A stretch of 64,000 nt of DNA from Corynespora cassiicola (taxonomy: Eukaryota; Ascomycota; Dothideomycetes; Pleosporales; Corynesporascaceae). The notes beneath the pieces are model-generated. The model searched no databases. It was not told the DNA's origin and was given only the letters and a program-made list of their open reading frames with translations. The DNA is taken from NCBI GenBank assembly GCA_022059125.1, contig JAEUWY010000023.1, positions 1,550,001-1,614,000 of the forward strand, given 5' to 3'. Position numbers and translations under genes: made by a program. Positions within the stretch are counted from its first letter, which is position 1; every line of letters begins with the position of its first letter. Shown here in pieces: positions 44,717-57,400 of this stretch.

Positions 44717-45793
44717 AATATTCTTTGACTTTGCAGAAATCGGCGGGCATAAAAGACGGACGTGGACAATGTATGTATTGTCTGTGGGTACTGCCCTTGC
44801 GAGAGGGCAACGTTTCGCAACGATTAGTTTACGGTCTCTTGTGCATGGGGCGGTGCAAAAATGGGGTAATCTCTGTTTATTTGTTTCTTCTCACGTTATT
44901 ATATGGGGAGTTTGATCTCCAGTCGGGTTGGATACGCAAGAGATGATTGTTGTGTGGGTGAGTGGTTGGGCAAGGCGGGGGGAGGGGGAGGGGGAAAGGG
45001 AGGCTCCTCGCATCCAAGATGAGTATCGGAGCATGTATACGTTGTCTCTGTCGTTAACTCTCTCTCGACCATCTGTCTCATGTATTCGCCAGGTCTTCTC
45101 ATGGCGGACAAAACTGGGTTTTCTGTTGTTCTTGTTCTTGTTCTTGTTTTTGTCGTTTCACTCGCGGATGGCGTCCATGACTAGATTGCGTTCCGGTGCA
45201 GACCGGTCGTTTGACGGTGTTGTATGATGTGAGATGTTTGTTGGGGGCGTAGGGATAGGATAGCTGCAAGATGGAAAGACTGGTGGGGGCGGGTGGGAGG
45301 AAAGTTTTTCTTTCCTTGACGATCGCTCGCACGTCCGGTGCATGTCTGGATGTTCTGTAGGATGATACCAGGACGTTTAGCCGTTGTTTTTGCTAGTTAG
45401 TCTGCTTTCTTTTTTTCTTTTTTTGGAGTCTTGGACCAAGTATAGTATAGGAAATTTTGGGATAGAATTGTCAAGGCCATGTTCACTGTTCTTGAATTGC
45501 TTGCCAATTAGTCACTTCGTCACTGGTACTTCATACAGGGAGATTATCATGAGCTCGTTCCGAGAATCTTCATTTTCCCTCTCCGATGGAGATTTATTGC
45601 AAGGTCTTTTGGCTTCAAAGCCATTGGGTATCTTGTGCTCTGGCACCTTTTCTAGCGCTCGGCCTGGGTGCGATGCTCTGTTTGCATTTCGTCTGCGGCG
45701 CCATCGCGGCGGACCTTGGCTTTGGACACTGGTTAATCCGATGTTCGCTGTGATGATTGGTATGGAATGCTTGTATCGCTGGCGCCCTGGCGC
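44717..45793. other. convergent intergenic region
   Basis: 3' flanks of the F-box gene (plus) and RRP41 (minus). No gene supported. A G-rich purine tract is at 44976-45003 and a TTCTTG repeat, (TTCTTGTTCTTGTTCTTG), near 45125-45150. Confidence 0.4.
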
Positions 45794-46636
45794 TCAAGCA
45801 AACCTCTTACCGTATCCTTTCACCACTCCATCTAGGATATCGCGCATGCGCTTGCACCCCTCGATACCAACGGCGAGCATTCCCTCGATCCTTTCGGTCC
45901 TTACCCGGCTCTCGAGCATCAGAACGCTGACCTTGTCGCTCCTGCCCAGCGTGCCCACCGTCAGGAATGGTAGCTCTTGCTCTTCCATGAGATTCAGATC
46001 AAGGAGTGGGTCTGCAACATCGGAAGCGTCCGACGCGGAAGATGAAGTCGAGGCCGCCGTGCAAGCGACAAGGTAATCGGTCATGGGGATACCGGCATCG
46101 ACCAGGGCGAGGGTTGCGGCGTTGAGGCAGGCAGCGAGGAGGGAGCCGTCTTGCGAGAGTATGTGGATGTGCATGGTGATTGTGGAGTGAGGGTAGAGAT
46201 GTGTGAGAAGCAGGGAGGAGTAGGCTGTTGCGAGCGTGTGCTGCATCTCAGAGGTGCGCCTGTAAGGGACGTTAGCTGGCGAATCTTCCCATTTGCATGA
46301 TGAATTGTATCTCCAAGCCAGAAGCAGATTCCTGTAGGAACTTTGAACTCACTTGTCCATTTTCCGCCTCCGCCTTTCAAGGCCGCTGAATCCTGCAAAC
46401 CCAATTTCAACTTCCACCTTTGCTTCATTGTCTTTGGCGCCGCGCTGGCCCGTCTTGGGTCCCTCGGCTGGCCCCGTAACTGTACAGAGCACCTTTGTGT
46501 TGCCCATTTCTAGGTATGATGAGCCATCGGCGGCGGCTTGAGTAGATATTTGTGCATGGATCCGTCGAAGCTCGTTCCATCGGCGGCCGTCCAGGCGCAA
46601 GAGCGCAAGTGAGTAGGTGGATGTGTCGAGGGGCAT
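45794..46636 (-). CDS. RRP41: exosome complex ring subunit RRP41 (SKI6)
   Basis: Two exons (intron 46260-46352) give 249 residues, as expected for the family. RNase PH-like features are RLDGRRWNELRRIHAQIS at the start, GSSYLEMGNTKVLCTVTGP, then FSGLERRRRKMDKRTSEMQHTL across the intron and MHIHILSQDGSLLAACLNAATLALVDAGIPM in the second half. RRP41 is one of six PH-type subunits of the exosome ring that threads RNA to Rrp44 in nucleus and cytosol. The last codons overlap a donor-like GTAAGA after GYG, so a short further exon with a different tail is possible. It shares a 487-nt divergent promoter region with the SNF2 gene. Confidence 0.92.
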
Positions 46637-47123
46637 TGTGACGCAATTCTGTGATTGTCTCTTTTTCCAGTTAGGCCTTAGATGGAGAGAATCCTGCTCT
46701 CTAGGATAAGTCGCGCAAAGAGTGCGTAGTCACTGTGCAGCTCGAGGGCGGAGGGGTGAGTGTGGGGAAGTGCTGGTGAATGGTGGCCGGCCAAATATTT
46801 TGGACAAGGGCTGCTGCCGCTCGCAGGGGTTTGGCTTGGCGGGTGTCCCCACCTTCCACGTGACGACGCGTTTACGTGGGTGCCTTCCTTTAGTCGCCTC
46901 GTTTTTCACTCTCGTGGCTTCATGGGCGCTCCAAGGTGCGTGTGATGCCCAAGTGACGATGTGAATCATCTACTAGCGATTGAGGGGCACTTTACTTTAC
47001 TCCTTGCCTAGTCGTGCCCCTATTGCTTCTTCCGTGTTCCCCGCCACCAGGACGCGACCATCGGCCTGTCCTCCGCATATAAAAGCCAGCCTCCCCTACC
47101 CCCTATACGCCACATGGTACACA
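46637..47123. promoter_or_regulatory. shared divergent promoter of RRP41 and the SNF2 gene
   Basis: A 487-nt space between the two start codons. A TATAAAAG at 47078-47085 lies about 40 nt before the SNF2 ATG at 47124, unusually close, so the ATG-proximal leader would be very short if it is used. Confidence 0.5.
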
Positions 47124-50100
47124 ATGGCAAGGTACGGTGAAGGCCATGTCCACGCAAAATACTTGCGAGCTATCGCTGAAGATCGTAATAGCGATAGTGA
47201 TAGTGACGATGGCCTCGACATCATCAAGTCGACTCGCAAAGGGCTTGATCTCTCGCAGTACATTGATGGTCAGACATCGCAATCTAAAATCCGCCGCTCT
47301 CTGACACTAATGGCGCCGCAGTGCTGACCCAGAGCCAAACGCAGTCTCCGGTACCAGACGTCCAACCAGAGGGCAATGGCGTTGGTGAAGAAGAGGAGGA
47401 AGAATCGGATTGGCTAGATGATGAAGATGCGCCCGGCGGATATCACACGCTGAAGGCGTCCAAAGCCCTGAAGCGCAAGCGCAATGCCGCGGAGACAAAC
47501 CGCGTCAAGGCGCAAAAGAAGAACCACACCCGGGCCGCGACCAGCATAATTGGACGGAAAATCCCCGCGTCTCGAACTGAAGGGGGGAAAGGTGTGAAGC
47601 TGTTCAGCACAGGATCGGAGGGTGAGAGCGATCCTGATGGTCCATATTTGGAGGACCCCACACCAGAATACATAGAGAGACGGAGGCGAAAGCTCAAAAT
47701 GCTGCATGAAGCCGGGCTACGATATCCACCGATTTACGACGACATTGAATTCTCAGACTCGGATGCCGAGGAAAAGCCTGTCTTCCCCAAGGACTCCAAG
47801 GTGCAGCGCAAGAAGAGAGACCTTAGCTTGGAAGAGTCGCGAGGGGTAGTGCCAGGATCTATTGCTCGCTGGCTTCGAGACTATCAGGTCGAAGGAGTTG
47901 ATTTTCTGCATGAGAGGTTTGTCAAGCAGACTGGCGCCATCTTGGGCGATGACATGGGTCTTGGAAAGACCATTCAGGTCATAGCATTTCTTACCGCGGC
48001 ATTTGGAAAAACTGGTACAAAGCGCGATGACAAGCTCATGCGCAAGGTTCGCCGGCGAGATGATGGCCGCTGGTATCCTAGAATCCTGCTCATCTGCCCG
48101 GGTACATTGATGCCGAATTGGGAAAACGAGCTTGAAAAATGGGGCTGGTGGCAGATCTATAAGTACCACGGTGCCAAGCCAGGCGAAAAGCGAGGGATCC
48201 TGAATGCTGCGAGGAAAGGCATGCTGGAGATTATGATCACAACCTATACGACATACCGTAATAACGAAGGCGAGATAAATACGATTGACTGGGATTGTGT
48301 CATCGCCGATGAGTGTCATCAAATCAAGAGCAAGGATTCTGAGATATCAAAAGCCATGAACAAGATCAATGCGCTTTGTAGAATCGGCCTCACGGGCACT
48401 GCTGTCCAGAATAGGTACGAAGAACTCTGGAATCTGCTCAATTGGGCGAGACCAGGCGCCTATGGCTCTGCCCAGGAGTGGAAGCAAAAGATTAGTCTGC
48501 CTTTGAAAATGGGCCAAGCACACGACGCAACTCAGGCTCAACTCGCCGAAGGCAGAGAAACAGCAGATCAGCTTGTCAAAGTGATCTTGCCGGATGTCTT
48601 TCTCCGAAGAATGAAAACACTCATCGCCGATCAACTGCCCAAGAAGACTGATCGAGTTGTCTTTTGTCAATTGAGTCAAGAGCAGGCAAACGCTTACAGA
48701 ACATTTCTTGCCAGCGACAGATGTAAAGCGATCCGGAAAGCTGGTGAGCTGTGCGAATGTGATTCTGGAAAGTCACGAGGACACTGCTGCCATCAATGGA
48801 TACCCGGAGAAAACGAGAAGTGGGGGCGATACATCTTCCCTTGCATGGTCACGCTGCAGAAACTGGCCAATCATATCGGTCTCATCCTTCCACAGTCAAC
48901 AGACTCCGATGAAAAGCAAGATAAGGATTTGAAGAGCCTCCAGCTTGCATTTCCCGACAAGTACCAAAGCCTGTACAGGATCAGGGACAGTGTTCTCAAA
49001 CAATCCAGAAGCTCGTTCTGTGGCAAGTGGAAAGTCCTAAGACGCCTTCTCGACTTCTGGCAAACGGAAAACGCCAAAGTCCTCATCTTCTCGCACTCGG
49101 TGCGCTTGCTGCGGCTACTAAAGTCGCTGTTCGACCTGGACGGCACCAAGTACAACTTTTCCTATCTCGATGGCGGCATGAGTTACGAAGACCGCGCAAA
49201 CGCAGTGGCAGACTTCAATGCGGATCCTAATCAGTTTGTCTTCTTGATCAGCACGAAAGCCGGCGGCGTTGGTCTGAACATCACCTCCGCCAATAAGGTC
49301 GTCGTAATGGACCCGAACTGGAACCCTGCCTACGACCTCCAGGCGCAAGATCGCGCATATCGTATAGGACAACTGCGCGATGTTGAAGTCTTCCGCCTTG
49401 TTTCTGCAGGCACCATTGAGGAGGTGGTATATCTACGCCAGATTTACAAACAGCAGCAAGCCAATATTGCTTTGACTGGTGATAGAGAACGCCGGTACTT
49501 CAAGGGAGTCATGGGTGAGAAGGACAAGCAGGGTGAACTATTTGGCCTGGCCAACCTGTTCACTTTCGGCGAAGAGAACATACTGGCCCGCGAGATCATG
49601 AACAAGACGACCATTGCAGAAGCCAAAATAGGCGTAGATGCCCTGGAATGGGAATTCAACGAAACACAGGCAGCCTCCGATGAGGAGGACGATATCCTCA
49701 GCAACAGGTCTCTCGGTCTTGAAGCCGATGACGCGAACGTCAGCAGTCAGGCCAAGAATTTCGTGAGCAAGTTTGTGAACGAAAACAACAAGCAGGCTAA
49801 GAAGAAAACTCCTGGGGTCGACATTGAGGCTATCCTAGCGAAAGCGGGCGTGCAATACACACATAATAATTCCGAGGTCATCGGCCATTCGAAAATCGAG
49901 GAGAATCTCTACAAGCAAGCAAAAGAGTTCCGCCACGACGTAGATCGCTCTCGCACCCGCGTCTTCCAGGCCTCACAGTCGCAATCCCAGATCCACAATG
50001 TCGCCAGCGAGGAGCTTGAATACAGCCCGGACGAAGATGGGAGTGACGACAGCACGGTCGCAGCGGCGAAGAAGGAGGTCAAGGTCCATTACAAATACCG

Positions 50101-50278
50101 GCCCTCCGAGGAGATCCGCAAGCGCCAGTTTTGCGAAATGGCCAGGATGGAGGGATTTGATGACGTTACAGCTTTCGCGCTGGTAGTGGAGAGTATGACT
50201 CAGACAGGCAGGAGCAAATTGCTGCAGAGGTTCTATCGGAGGCGGAGCAGAAAGATGGCAGAGGGATTTGAGAAGTAG
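47124..50278 (+). CDS. SNF2-family DNA-dependent ATPase, ERCC6L2 / Rad26-like
   Basis: Two exons (intron 47269-47321) give 1033 residues. After an acidic and basic N-terminal region come the SNF2 motifs: WLRDYQVEGVDFLHE, Walker A in GDDMGLGKTIQ (about 257), LLICPGTLMPNWENE, DECH at about 377, LTGTAVQN, and the second lobe with LIFSHSVRLLRLL, STKAGGVGLNI and QAQDRAYRIGQ. A Cys-rich insert (CECDSGKSRGHCC) lies between the lobes. The C-terminal region (RKRQFCEMARMEGF ... LQRFYRRRSRKM) fits the ERCC6L2/Rad26-like subgroup better than Rad26/CSB itself. Members translocate on DNA and act in transcription-linked or double-strand-break repair in the nucleus. Confidence 0.88.
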
Positions 50279-50326
50279 ACGGACAAGCAGCCACTGATGT
50301 AAAACAATTCATTGCCATAACCTCAT

Positions 50327-50716
50327 CTAATCCACAGAGGTGCAGCTGCAGAAAACGATTGTCTTGTTATTCTTCTTCTGCGTCTTCATGAGTAAAGCAG
50401 AGGGCAGAAAGAATCCCTTATCTTCGGAACACAAGACATAGCCATGTTCTAGGCCTTCAACCATGCTGATTTCCTTGTCTTCATCGACGATTAGGTGAAG
50501 TGGACCCAATCATGGAGAAATGCGCGCAAGATAGTCAAATTTTGTGGTCTGGGCTGCAGAAAACAGCATTGTCTGCCTATCTTCCTTGGGAAATATCTTC
50601 ACAATCTTCCGCATCTCTCCCTCAAACCTAGCTTCAAGCATTCGGCTCGCCTCGTCCATGGCCAGAGTTTTCAATTTCTTGAAGAAGAAGAATTCAGTGT
50701 TAGACAGACGACCCGG
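50327..50716 (-). pseudogene. relic of the DEAD-box RNA helicase HAS1
   Basis: Read on the minus strand in one continuous frame, the segment matches the central part of Has1. It has PGRL at the start, then [18 protein letters not shown] (motif II, DEAD changed to DEAS) and [20 protein letters not shown] followed by SAAQTTK (motif III, SAT changed to SAA). After an in-frame TGA at 50510-50512 it continues with GPLHLIVDED, VEGLEHGYVLCSEDKGF and a KKNNKTIVFCSCTSV segment before a terminal TAG. There is no intron, the first third and last third of the helicase are missing, and key motif residues are changed. It is a dead duplicate fragment between the SNF2 and Zn2Cys6 genes. Confidence 0.8.
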
Positions 50717-51316
50717 TAACCTGCCTAGTGTGATGACTAGTTAACAGACCAACGCCTTTCGCAAGCAGTCACAAGAGAGTAACAAAGATGACAAAACATT
50801 GTGGCCAAAGATTTTTTGCTTAGCTGATTCGCCACGAAAGCTGGACACTTGAAGGTCTCTACTTTGGGCATTTTGTAATTGCTAGCCGTCTATTATGGAC
50901 ATGGCAACCTGAAGGGCCTCACATCTGCAGGCATACGGACGCATTATGCCACCTGGTGCGAGGGGTTTTGAGCCGGCTTATCCTAGCGGTATAACTACTT
51001 TGTCTGGGGCGACGACGACGCCCTTACGTCTTTTCGACTCCACAAATCAATCGTAGAGACGAGGTAAACGACTATCAAGCCGTCGAAGACAAACTTGCGG
51101 ACCTCCCGTTGGTGAATAGGGACCTCCGAGGCCTGATCTGCGAATGCGACGCGTGGAGCCCGTTTTGGAAGGCTCCACGTGTCCTAACGATGACTGGATG
51201 TACCTTGCAGCCGCCAGCATATTGGTGACCATGTGCGAGCTCATGCGAGATCACAGGCCTTCGGACGTTGTGTGCAGATAGCCGCGAAGAGGCCATCAAG
51301 CGACACCGCCCCCCCT
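50717..51316. other. intergenic
   Basis: No gene seen. Further parts of the HAS1 relic could not be recognised here. The right end is the 3' flank of the Zn2Cys6 gene. Confidence 0.4.
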
Positions 51317-53260
51317 TCACAAGTACCTCGATCCACGGCCCTTGGGATCCTTCAAAATACTCATCAGGTCCTCGGCAAACACAAGCGCCTGCCTCGCCCC
51401 GATCTTGGAATAAATGAATTGCAGCTCATCGATGATCCACAGTCTCAGTTCCGGAGGGCACAACTCATGCTCCCCAAGAGCATGTAGCGGATACAAAAGG
51501 TGATGCATGCCAGTCGGCCTCGAAGCTTTCAAAAAGGTGCCTCGGGGATGCAGCCTGTACCTCGGATCCTGCAGGTCAACGATCTCTGAGAAGGGTATCT
51601 CGCTGCTGGGCTGCAAAGATGTGAGGTCCGGGAACGGAATCTGGCCGTTGATCTGCGGGATGGAAGCACAGACCATGGTGGCAGTGTAGCGCATTACCTG
51701 CTTGGACGTCTCGATCTGGGAGACTATGTGCTCTTGTGGGAAGAGGGGCGGGGTTTGCGCTGCGCCCCTTTGCATGGCTTGGATGATGACGCCGTGAAGG
51801 ATGAGACGTACGGTGCGGAGGTTGTTCCACATATAGAGAATCCAGGGTTCAAGGTAAACGTGATACAAATTGCCGTACACGTCTTTGACCTGCTTTTCCA
51901 GATCTGAAAATGTGGATCATCAGTATACTTCCATCTCACCTCAGTTGATCTTCCCGGGATGTGCCATGGACTTACACAATGTCTCGTATCTCCACACATT
52001 GGGGACCAGATCGTGGATGTCGTCTAGCCCTTGATCATAAGCCAACGCATTTTCGACTATCGTCTGAGGATCGCTCGTCTTATCATGGGCGAGATTGATG
52101 GCATCGACCATGAAGCTGACCATTTTGACCGTCCAATGTTTCCCATGGACCTTGTAGTCTCTCATCTCGACACTCTTCTCCCAGAGCCTGGTAATCTCGG
52201 CAGGCACCGGCTGCTTCTTCTCCAAAGCTGCCGTGAGAATGACACCATAGTACTGCTGGAAAATACGAAGGCCAATGCTGGTGTTGAATTGTTCCTCGCC
52301 CCGAAGGCTAAGAAGTGCGGATGCTCCCGTCACTAGTTCCAGTCAGCTTCATGACAATCGCATGCGTGATGCGAGATGGCGAGGGCATGTCGTGGACTCG
52401 TCTGCACTCACCGTGACTCGACCACGTCTTCAATGATGCCCAATCCTTGAACACAAAGTTCTCATACAGGCCCAGCATGATGACAGCGATCAAGGTGCTA
52501 TCCTTGATGGCAGTCTTCTTGGACTGAAGCGCCCTGTTCGTCATATTCAGCGCAGCAACATACTCTTGCTGTGCTCTTTGCATGACGGCCGGAGATTTCG
52601 TCGCGTTAGCCATGCTTGCCAGACTGGCAGCTGTCAGACTGCTCTGCAGTATCTGCGGAGTATCAGGCTTGTTGATTAAGTCGTAGAGGAAGTCGTAATC
52701 GCCCCTGGGGACCAACGAGGGATTGATGACATAGTTGGAGAAGAAGAACCCCACAGCCTGATCCTCGACCGATGGCATGAGCTCCCTAGTAACTGCTTTG
52801 AGCGGAACAAACTCGGTGATTGGAACGATAAGTTTGTCGGATGTCAAGTTCGAGGACTCGGAATCCGATGTGTTGGATTCAGGCGTATCGACAGCCTGTC
52901 CGGCCTCCGAATTCGACCATGGCGATGATGACGACGATGACGACGATGACGACGAAGCCTTTTGAACCCCCTTCTTTTGCGCTCGCTGCTTCGATAACTC
53001 CTGGTACCTAGTCTTTGCCTTCTTCGCCACGACATCATTCTCGTTCCTGAACATCATCGCCAACGGATCGCGATACCCGTGACATTCCTTGCTGATCCTG
53101 ATGCATTGCGAACATGACGGCCGCTTCTGATCGCACTGGACACCTGTCGCATCAGCAAACCAAGCACTCCGGCAATCATTTGTGTGGCCTTTTGCTTTAC
53201 CTTGACCTTCCGATCTCTACAATTCTTGCACCCCGCCGACGGCCTCCCCACGTTCGGCAT
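51317..53260 (-). CDS. Zn2Cys6 transcription factor
   Basis: Four exons (introns 53136-53200, 52333-52411, 51904-51975) give 575 residues. The binuclear zinc cluster is at residues 11-37 with all six cysteines: GCKNCRDRKVK in exon 1, then CDQKRPSCSQCIRISKEC at the start of exon 2. A basic linker and an 11-serine run follow. The central region carries the fungal transcription-factor middle-homology-like helices (VGFFFSNYVINPSL, QEYVAALNMTNRALQSKKTA). The family binds CGG-containing sites in the nucleus and activates metabolic or developmental genes. The target is unknown. The nearest upstream neighbour is the GH3 beta-glucosidase gene in the same orientation, a possible target but only by position. 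Confidence 0.92.
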
Positions 53261-54030
53261 CGCGCGTTACACAACAGCTGATCTCAATAGCCTGCCTACG
53301 CGCCTCGCCACCCCAAACGACTCTGCATCCGCAATGCAGGCAACCCAGCAGACGAGACCAGAAAAAGAAAAGGGGAGGGGAAAGCAAGCGCAAGGCCGGA
53401 AAACAGGAGCCAGATGGATCGAAACCCGCCTCCGACGACGACAACGACGACGACGACGACAAGAGAACAAATCGGCAGCCCACCTGCAGGCAAACGCAGC
53501 CGTGCAGCAGCGGCAGCAGAGCTAGAACCAGCTCCTTCAGCCCTATTTACCTTGGAACCAACCCGCGCGCGCGCTCGACGCCCGGGCTAGGAAGAAAGCG
53601 GCCGTCCGCCACCACCACGGGCGCAGTCGTCCACAAGGCCGCCCGACCCAGGGAAGACGACAAATGGCGTTTCGAGCTGGCTGGCCCCCTCTCCTCCACA
53701 GTGCACAACGACAAGCTCACAGCAACGCAGCTCAGCTCAGCGGGTGAGTGGATGGGGTGAGTGGCACTGCAATGGCACCGTGCGTCGCACTCCACACACT
53801 CACGCCCTCCCTCGTAGCTCTGTGTACCCTCACGCGTGTAAAAAAAAAAAAAGGCAGACTATTCGTATCCCGCGCAAAAAGACGCACTGCTCACAAAGAC
53901 GCAGAGAAAACGACTGCGTCACAACGACACGAAGGAGATGGGAAAAAAAGGCGATGTGGTTGATGCCGGGCGAAGCCGGACTGCAGGAGCTGGAGCCCCG
54001 TCGAGGTTCCCGCCGAGTCGAGTGCTACCC

Positions 54031-54062
54031 TACCTACCTACCTACCTACCTACCTACCTACC
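54031..54062. repeat. (TACC)8 microsatellite
   Basis: Eight perfect TACC units. Confidence 0.9.
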
Positions 54063-54380
54063 CAGGTACCTATCTGCTTGCCCTATCGTCTCTTCTCATC
54101 GCGTCTGGGACCCGCCCACGCACGCACGCACGCATACATAGGGCTAGGCCCGATGGGCTGGGGGGAGCTAGGAGCTGGCCTGGTCCGGTCGGTCGGGCTT
54201 GTTCCGCTTTTGCCCCCCGTCGATCGCGCTGCCAATGGGAGGAGACAGGCGCGTCGGGGGGACGTGCATGTGGCTGGTCCGTCGTCTGGGCTCTGCCGTG
54301 CACACTCTACCCTATCCATTTCCCTTGCGGGAATAAGGAAAAGAAGGCGGGAGTTGTACCGCGAGTGTTTCCAGCCTGTG

Positions 54381-54403
54381 AGGGGAGGGGAGGGGAGGGG
54401 AGG
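54381..54403. repeat. (AGGGG)n tract
   Basis: Four to five tandem AGGGG units, G-rich enough to form a G-quadruplex. Confidence 0.8.
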
Positions 54404-54676
54404 GCCAAAGAGTCACAAGTCATAGCCGCAACTCTGCGTAGCGGCCGCAAGGAGGGAATATGGCACCTGGCAAGCGACGAAGAATCCGCATTGAACGAAA
54501 AACCGTGGTTAATTTCCGAATCATGGTATCTCTCTACTGCTAATGTCTGCGAATTAGGTCCTCCTTCTTCCCTTGCAATTTTTATTTGCTCAAAAGCAAG
54601 GTCTTGAGCGCCACTCGAGTTTTGGAGCTTGCTCATGTGCCATCCATCCCAGATATCCACCCACCTGATATTACAA

Positions 54677-57400
54677 TTAGAGCTTGACCTGCCTGCTACC
54701 TTCCACCTCAACAGAAACCGCCGCCTCAATCGACGCGACAGACTGGCCGACGTGGAAAACGTACTCTCCGCGGTCAACCTTCCACGAGCTCGACGCCTCA
54801 TCAAAGTAGGCAAAGTCCTTGAGCGAGACTGTCAGCTCGACCGTCTGCTCCTGCGACGCCTCCAGGGCGACCTTCTGGAATGCGGCCAGCGTCTTGATCG
54901 GGTGGTCGGGCGACTGGTTCGCCCGCCCAATGTACAACTGGGCCACGGTGGATCCGGCCTGGCTGCCCGTGTTGGCAACCTTGAAGCTGACGTTGAACGA
55001 TTCCGCCGAGCTCTGCGAGACTTGGGCGTCCTTGATCTGGAAGGTCGTGTACGACAGCCCGTAGCCGAAGGGGAAGAGCATCTTATCCTTTGCGAGGCGG
55101 TCGTAGTGACGGTATCCGACGAACACACCCTCGTTATAGCGTACGGTGAGCTGCCCGTCCTTCTTCTCTCCCGGGAAGTTGCCGTAGGCGGGTGCGTCCT
55201 CGAGCCTCTTGGGCCACGAGATTGGCAGCCTTCCAGAGGGATTCACTGCTCCGGAGAGAATGTCGGCAATGGCATTTCCTGCTTCTTGTCCGGGGAACCA
55301 TGTCTGGAGAACGGCCGAAACCTTGGATAGCCAAGGCATGGCAACAGCCACACCGGTCGAGTTGACTACAACCGTCTTGGAGTTGGCTCCTGCCACGGCT
55401 TCCACCAGCTTGTCCTGGGATCCATCCTTGGGGAGATTGAAAGTCTTTTGGTCCTGACCCTCAGTCTCCCAAACGGGCGTGTGTCCGGTGAAGACAATGG
55501 CAACATCGCACTCACGAGCGAGGTCTACAGCCTCAGTAAGAAGATCCGCGTCGTGGTCCTCCTGCTGCATGAATCCAAGACGGAAGGCCGGGAGGCCTTC
55601 CAAGATACCACCGTTGTTGTCTGCGCCACCTGGCGGGGCGGAGTGAATCTTGATACTGTACGACTGGCCCTGGGTGAACGAATAGGTAAACTCTTCCTCG
55701 GCGATTCCGCCAAGAAGGAAGCCCATGGCATCGTCACAGTCATTCTTCTGGTCGTAGACGACCTCGTCGTTGATGGTGATGACGGTGGGGCCAAGACCAG
55801 AGCACGAGAGGTAGTGAGATCCGCTCGTGGAAGGAGTGTATGTAGTCGTGAGCTGAAGTGTCTTCCACTTAGCCGAGTCATTTCCGAGCGGGCTGAAGGC
55901 GGCATCCTTGTATCCGTGCTCTGTCTTGAAGGGCTTCTCTCCGTTGTCCTTGGCGAAGTACTCGAGAGTCCAGCCAGATTTGCCGTTGGCATCAGTACAA
56001 TCGTTAGCCAATGGAGGTAGCAAACGGTATGTGTGAGCGCCTATCACCACGTTAGCTTTAATTCTCCTATTAATCGTCTGCCCAAGGAACACTCACCCTT
56101 GGCAAATTTAAATTCAACACTGTCACCGTAGACGTTGTGGAGACCCTCCCATGGAGAGATGCGGTAGTGTGAGTTCAACGACGCACTGCCACCACCGTGG
56201 ATCAGAGCCTCCTTAGCCAGACCGAGAAGAGCAACCTTCTTTCCCTTGAGTTCCTCCTTCTTGAGCGGGAGAGCATTGTCTTCATTCTTCAAAAGAACCA
56301 TACCCTGGCCGGCAACATCTCGAATGAGCTTACGGTGAGCCGGGTTGTCAATGGACTTCTCGGGAGGAATCTCAGGGTTTTTGAATCCACCGACGATCTC
56401 GATCAGTTCGAGAATATTCCTGACCCTGTCGTCGATGGTCGCCTCTGACACTAGGCCCTTCTTGATGGCGTGAGACACTGCCTCGAACGTCCTGTGGCGC
56501 GTCGGACCAGGCATCTCAAGATCAAGACCAGCATTCAGGGCGTCGGCAGTCGAGTTGGTACCTCCCCAGTCGCTCATGACGAGACCTTTCCAGCCCCACT
56601 CGCCACGGAGGACCTGCTGCAAAAGGAAGGGATGGGCATCGCAATGGTGGCCGTTGACCTTGTTGTAAGCAGTCATCAAAGCCCATGGCTTTCCCTCCTT
56701 TACCGAAATCTCAAAAGGCTTCATGTAGATTTCCCGCAGAGCACGCTCGGGGATAATCTCATCAACGCTTAGTCTCTCGGTCTCCTGCTCATTGGCAGTA
56801 AAGTGCTTGATCGTCGCGGCCACACCCTTTTCTTGCAGTCCAATAACGACTTGTGCGGCCAGCTTACCCGCCAATAGCGGGTCTTCCGAGAAGCTCTCGA
56901 AGTTCCGACCGCCGAGCGGGTGCCGGTGGTTGCACATGGTCGGTCCAAGTCTAGGCCAAGGTTAGCATGCTAGTGCTGCCATTGACCAGTAACACGTACA
57001 GTACTCGGGCGCCCTTGGTCAGAGTTTCCTCTGCCAGTGCGTTTCCAATCTGTCTGGAGAAGCTGGGGTTCCATGTCGATGCGGAGCAAACTGCTGCAGG
57101 GAAGCAAGCTGCTCTTGTACCGCCGGTGAAGGTTTCTCCTCGGGCGCCATTGGGGCCATCCGAGGTCTGGAAGCTCGTGTGAGCATTTGGATGCAATGGA
57201 ACGCAAAGATGCTGGAGAATTGGTGTCTCACCTTGATAGCAGGGACGCCCTTTTCGGGAATTGGAACCGTCTCCCAGAAATCCTTTCCAGCTAGGAGTGA
57301 TATCTGCACAATTAGCTAATCGTTCGTTATTTCCGTGTTCTACACACACCTTCTCCTCCAAGGTGAGGGACTGAATAATGGCGTCGATATTGGGACCCAT
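54677..57400 (-). CDS. GH3 beta-glucosidase with PA14 domain
   Basis: Five exons (introns 57304-57349, 57167-57231, 56951-56999, 56041-56096) give 835 residues. The start MGPNIDAIIQSLTLEEK lacks a signal peptide, as usual for the intracellular PA14-containing subgroup. Domains in order: GH3 N-terminal barrel with KHFTANEQE and the nucleophile in VMSDWGGTNS (Asp about 224). A GH3 C-terminal sandwich interrupted by a PA14 module follows (about 395-550, including EYFAKDNGEKPF and SGLGPTVITINDEVV). A probable acid/base Glu lies in ETEGQDQKTFNLP, and a fibronectin-like domain ends the protein. It cleaves terminal beta-glucosyl residues from cellobiose-like or plant glycosides. An in-frame ATG 46 codons upstream (57538) adds a hydrophobic, signal-like leader. 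Confidence 0.93.

Larger units (their letters stand above)
53261..54676. other. intergenic with simple repeats
   Basis: This is upstream of the Zn2Cys6 gene and downstream of the GH3 gene. It contains CGA/GAC-rich runs (53430-53462), a poly-A run, a TACC microsatellite and a GGGGA tract. Open frames here are composed of repeats and are not called. Confidence 0.45.

Noticed and set aside
45384..46076. 230-codon plus-strand open frame
   Set aside because: Most of it is antisense to RRP41 and the remainder is 3' flank.
53744..54607. 287-codon plus-strand open frame
   Set aside because: It runs through a TACC microsatellite and a GGGGA tract and consists of repeat-encoded residues, upstream of the Zn2Cys6 gene.
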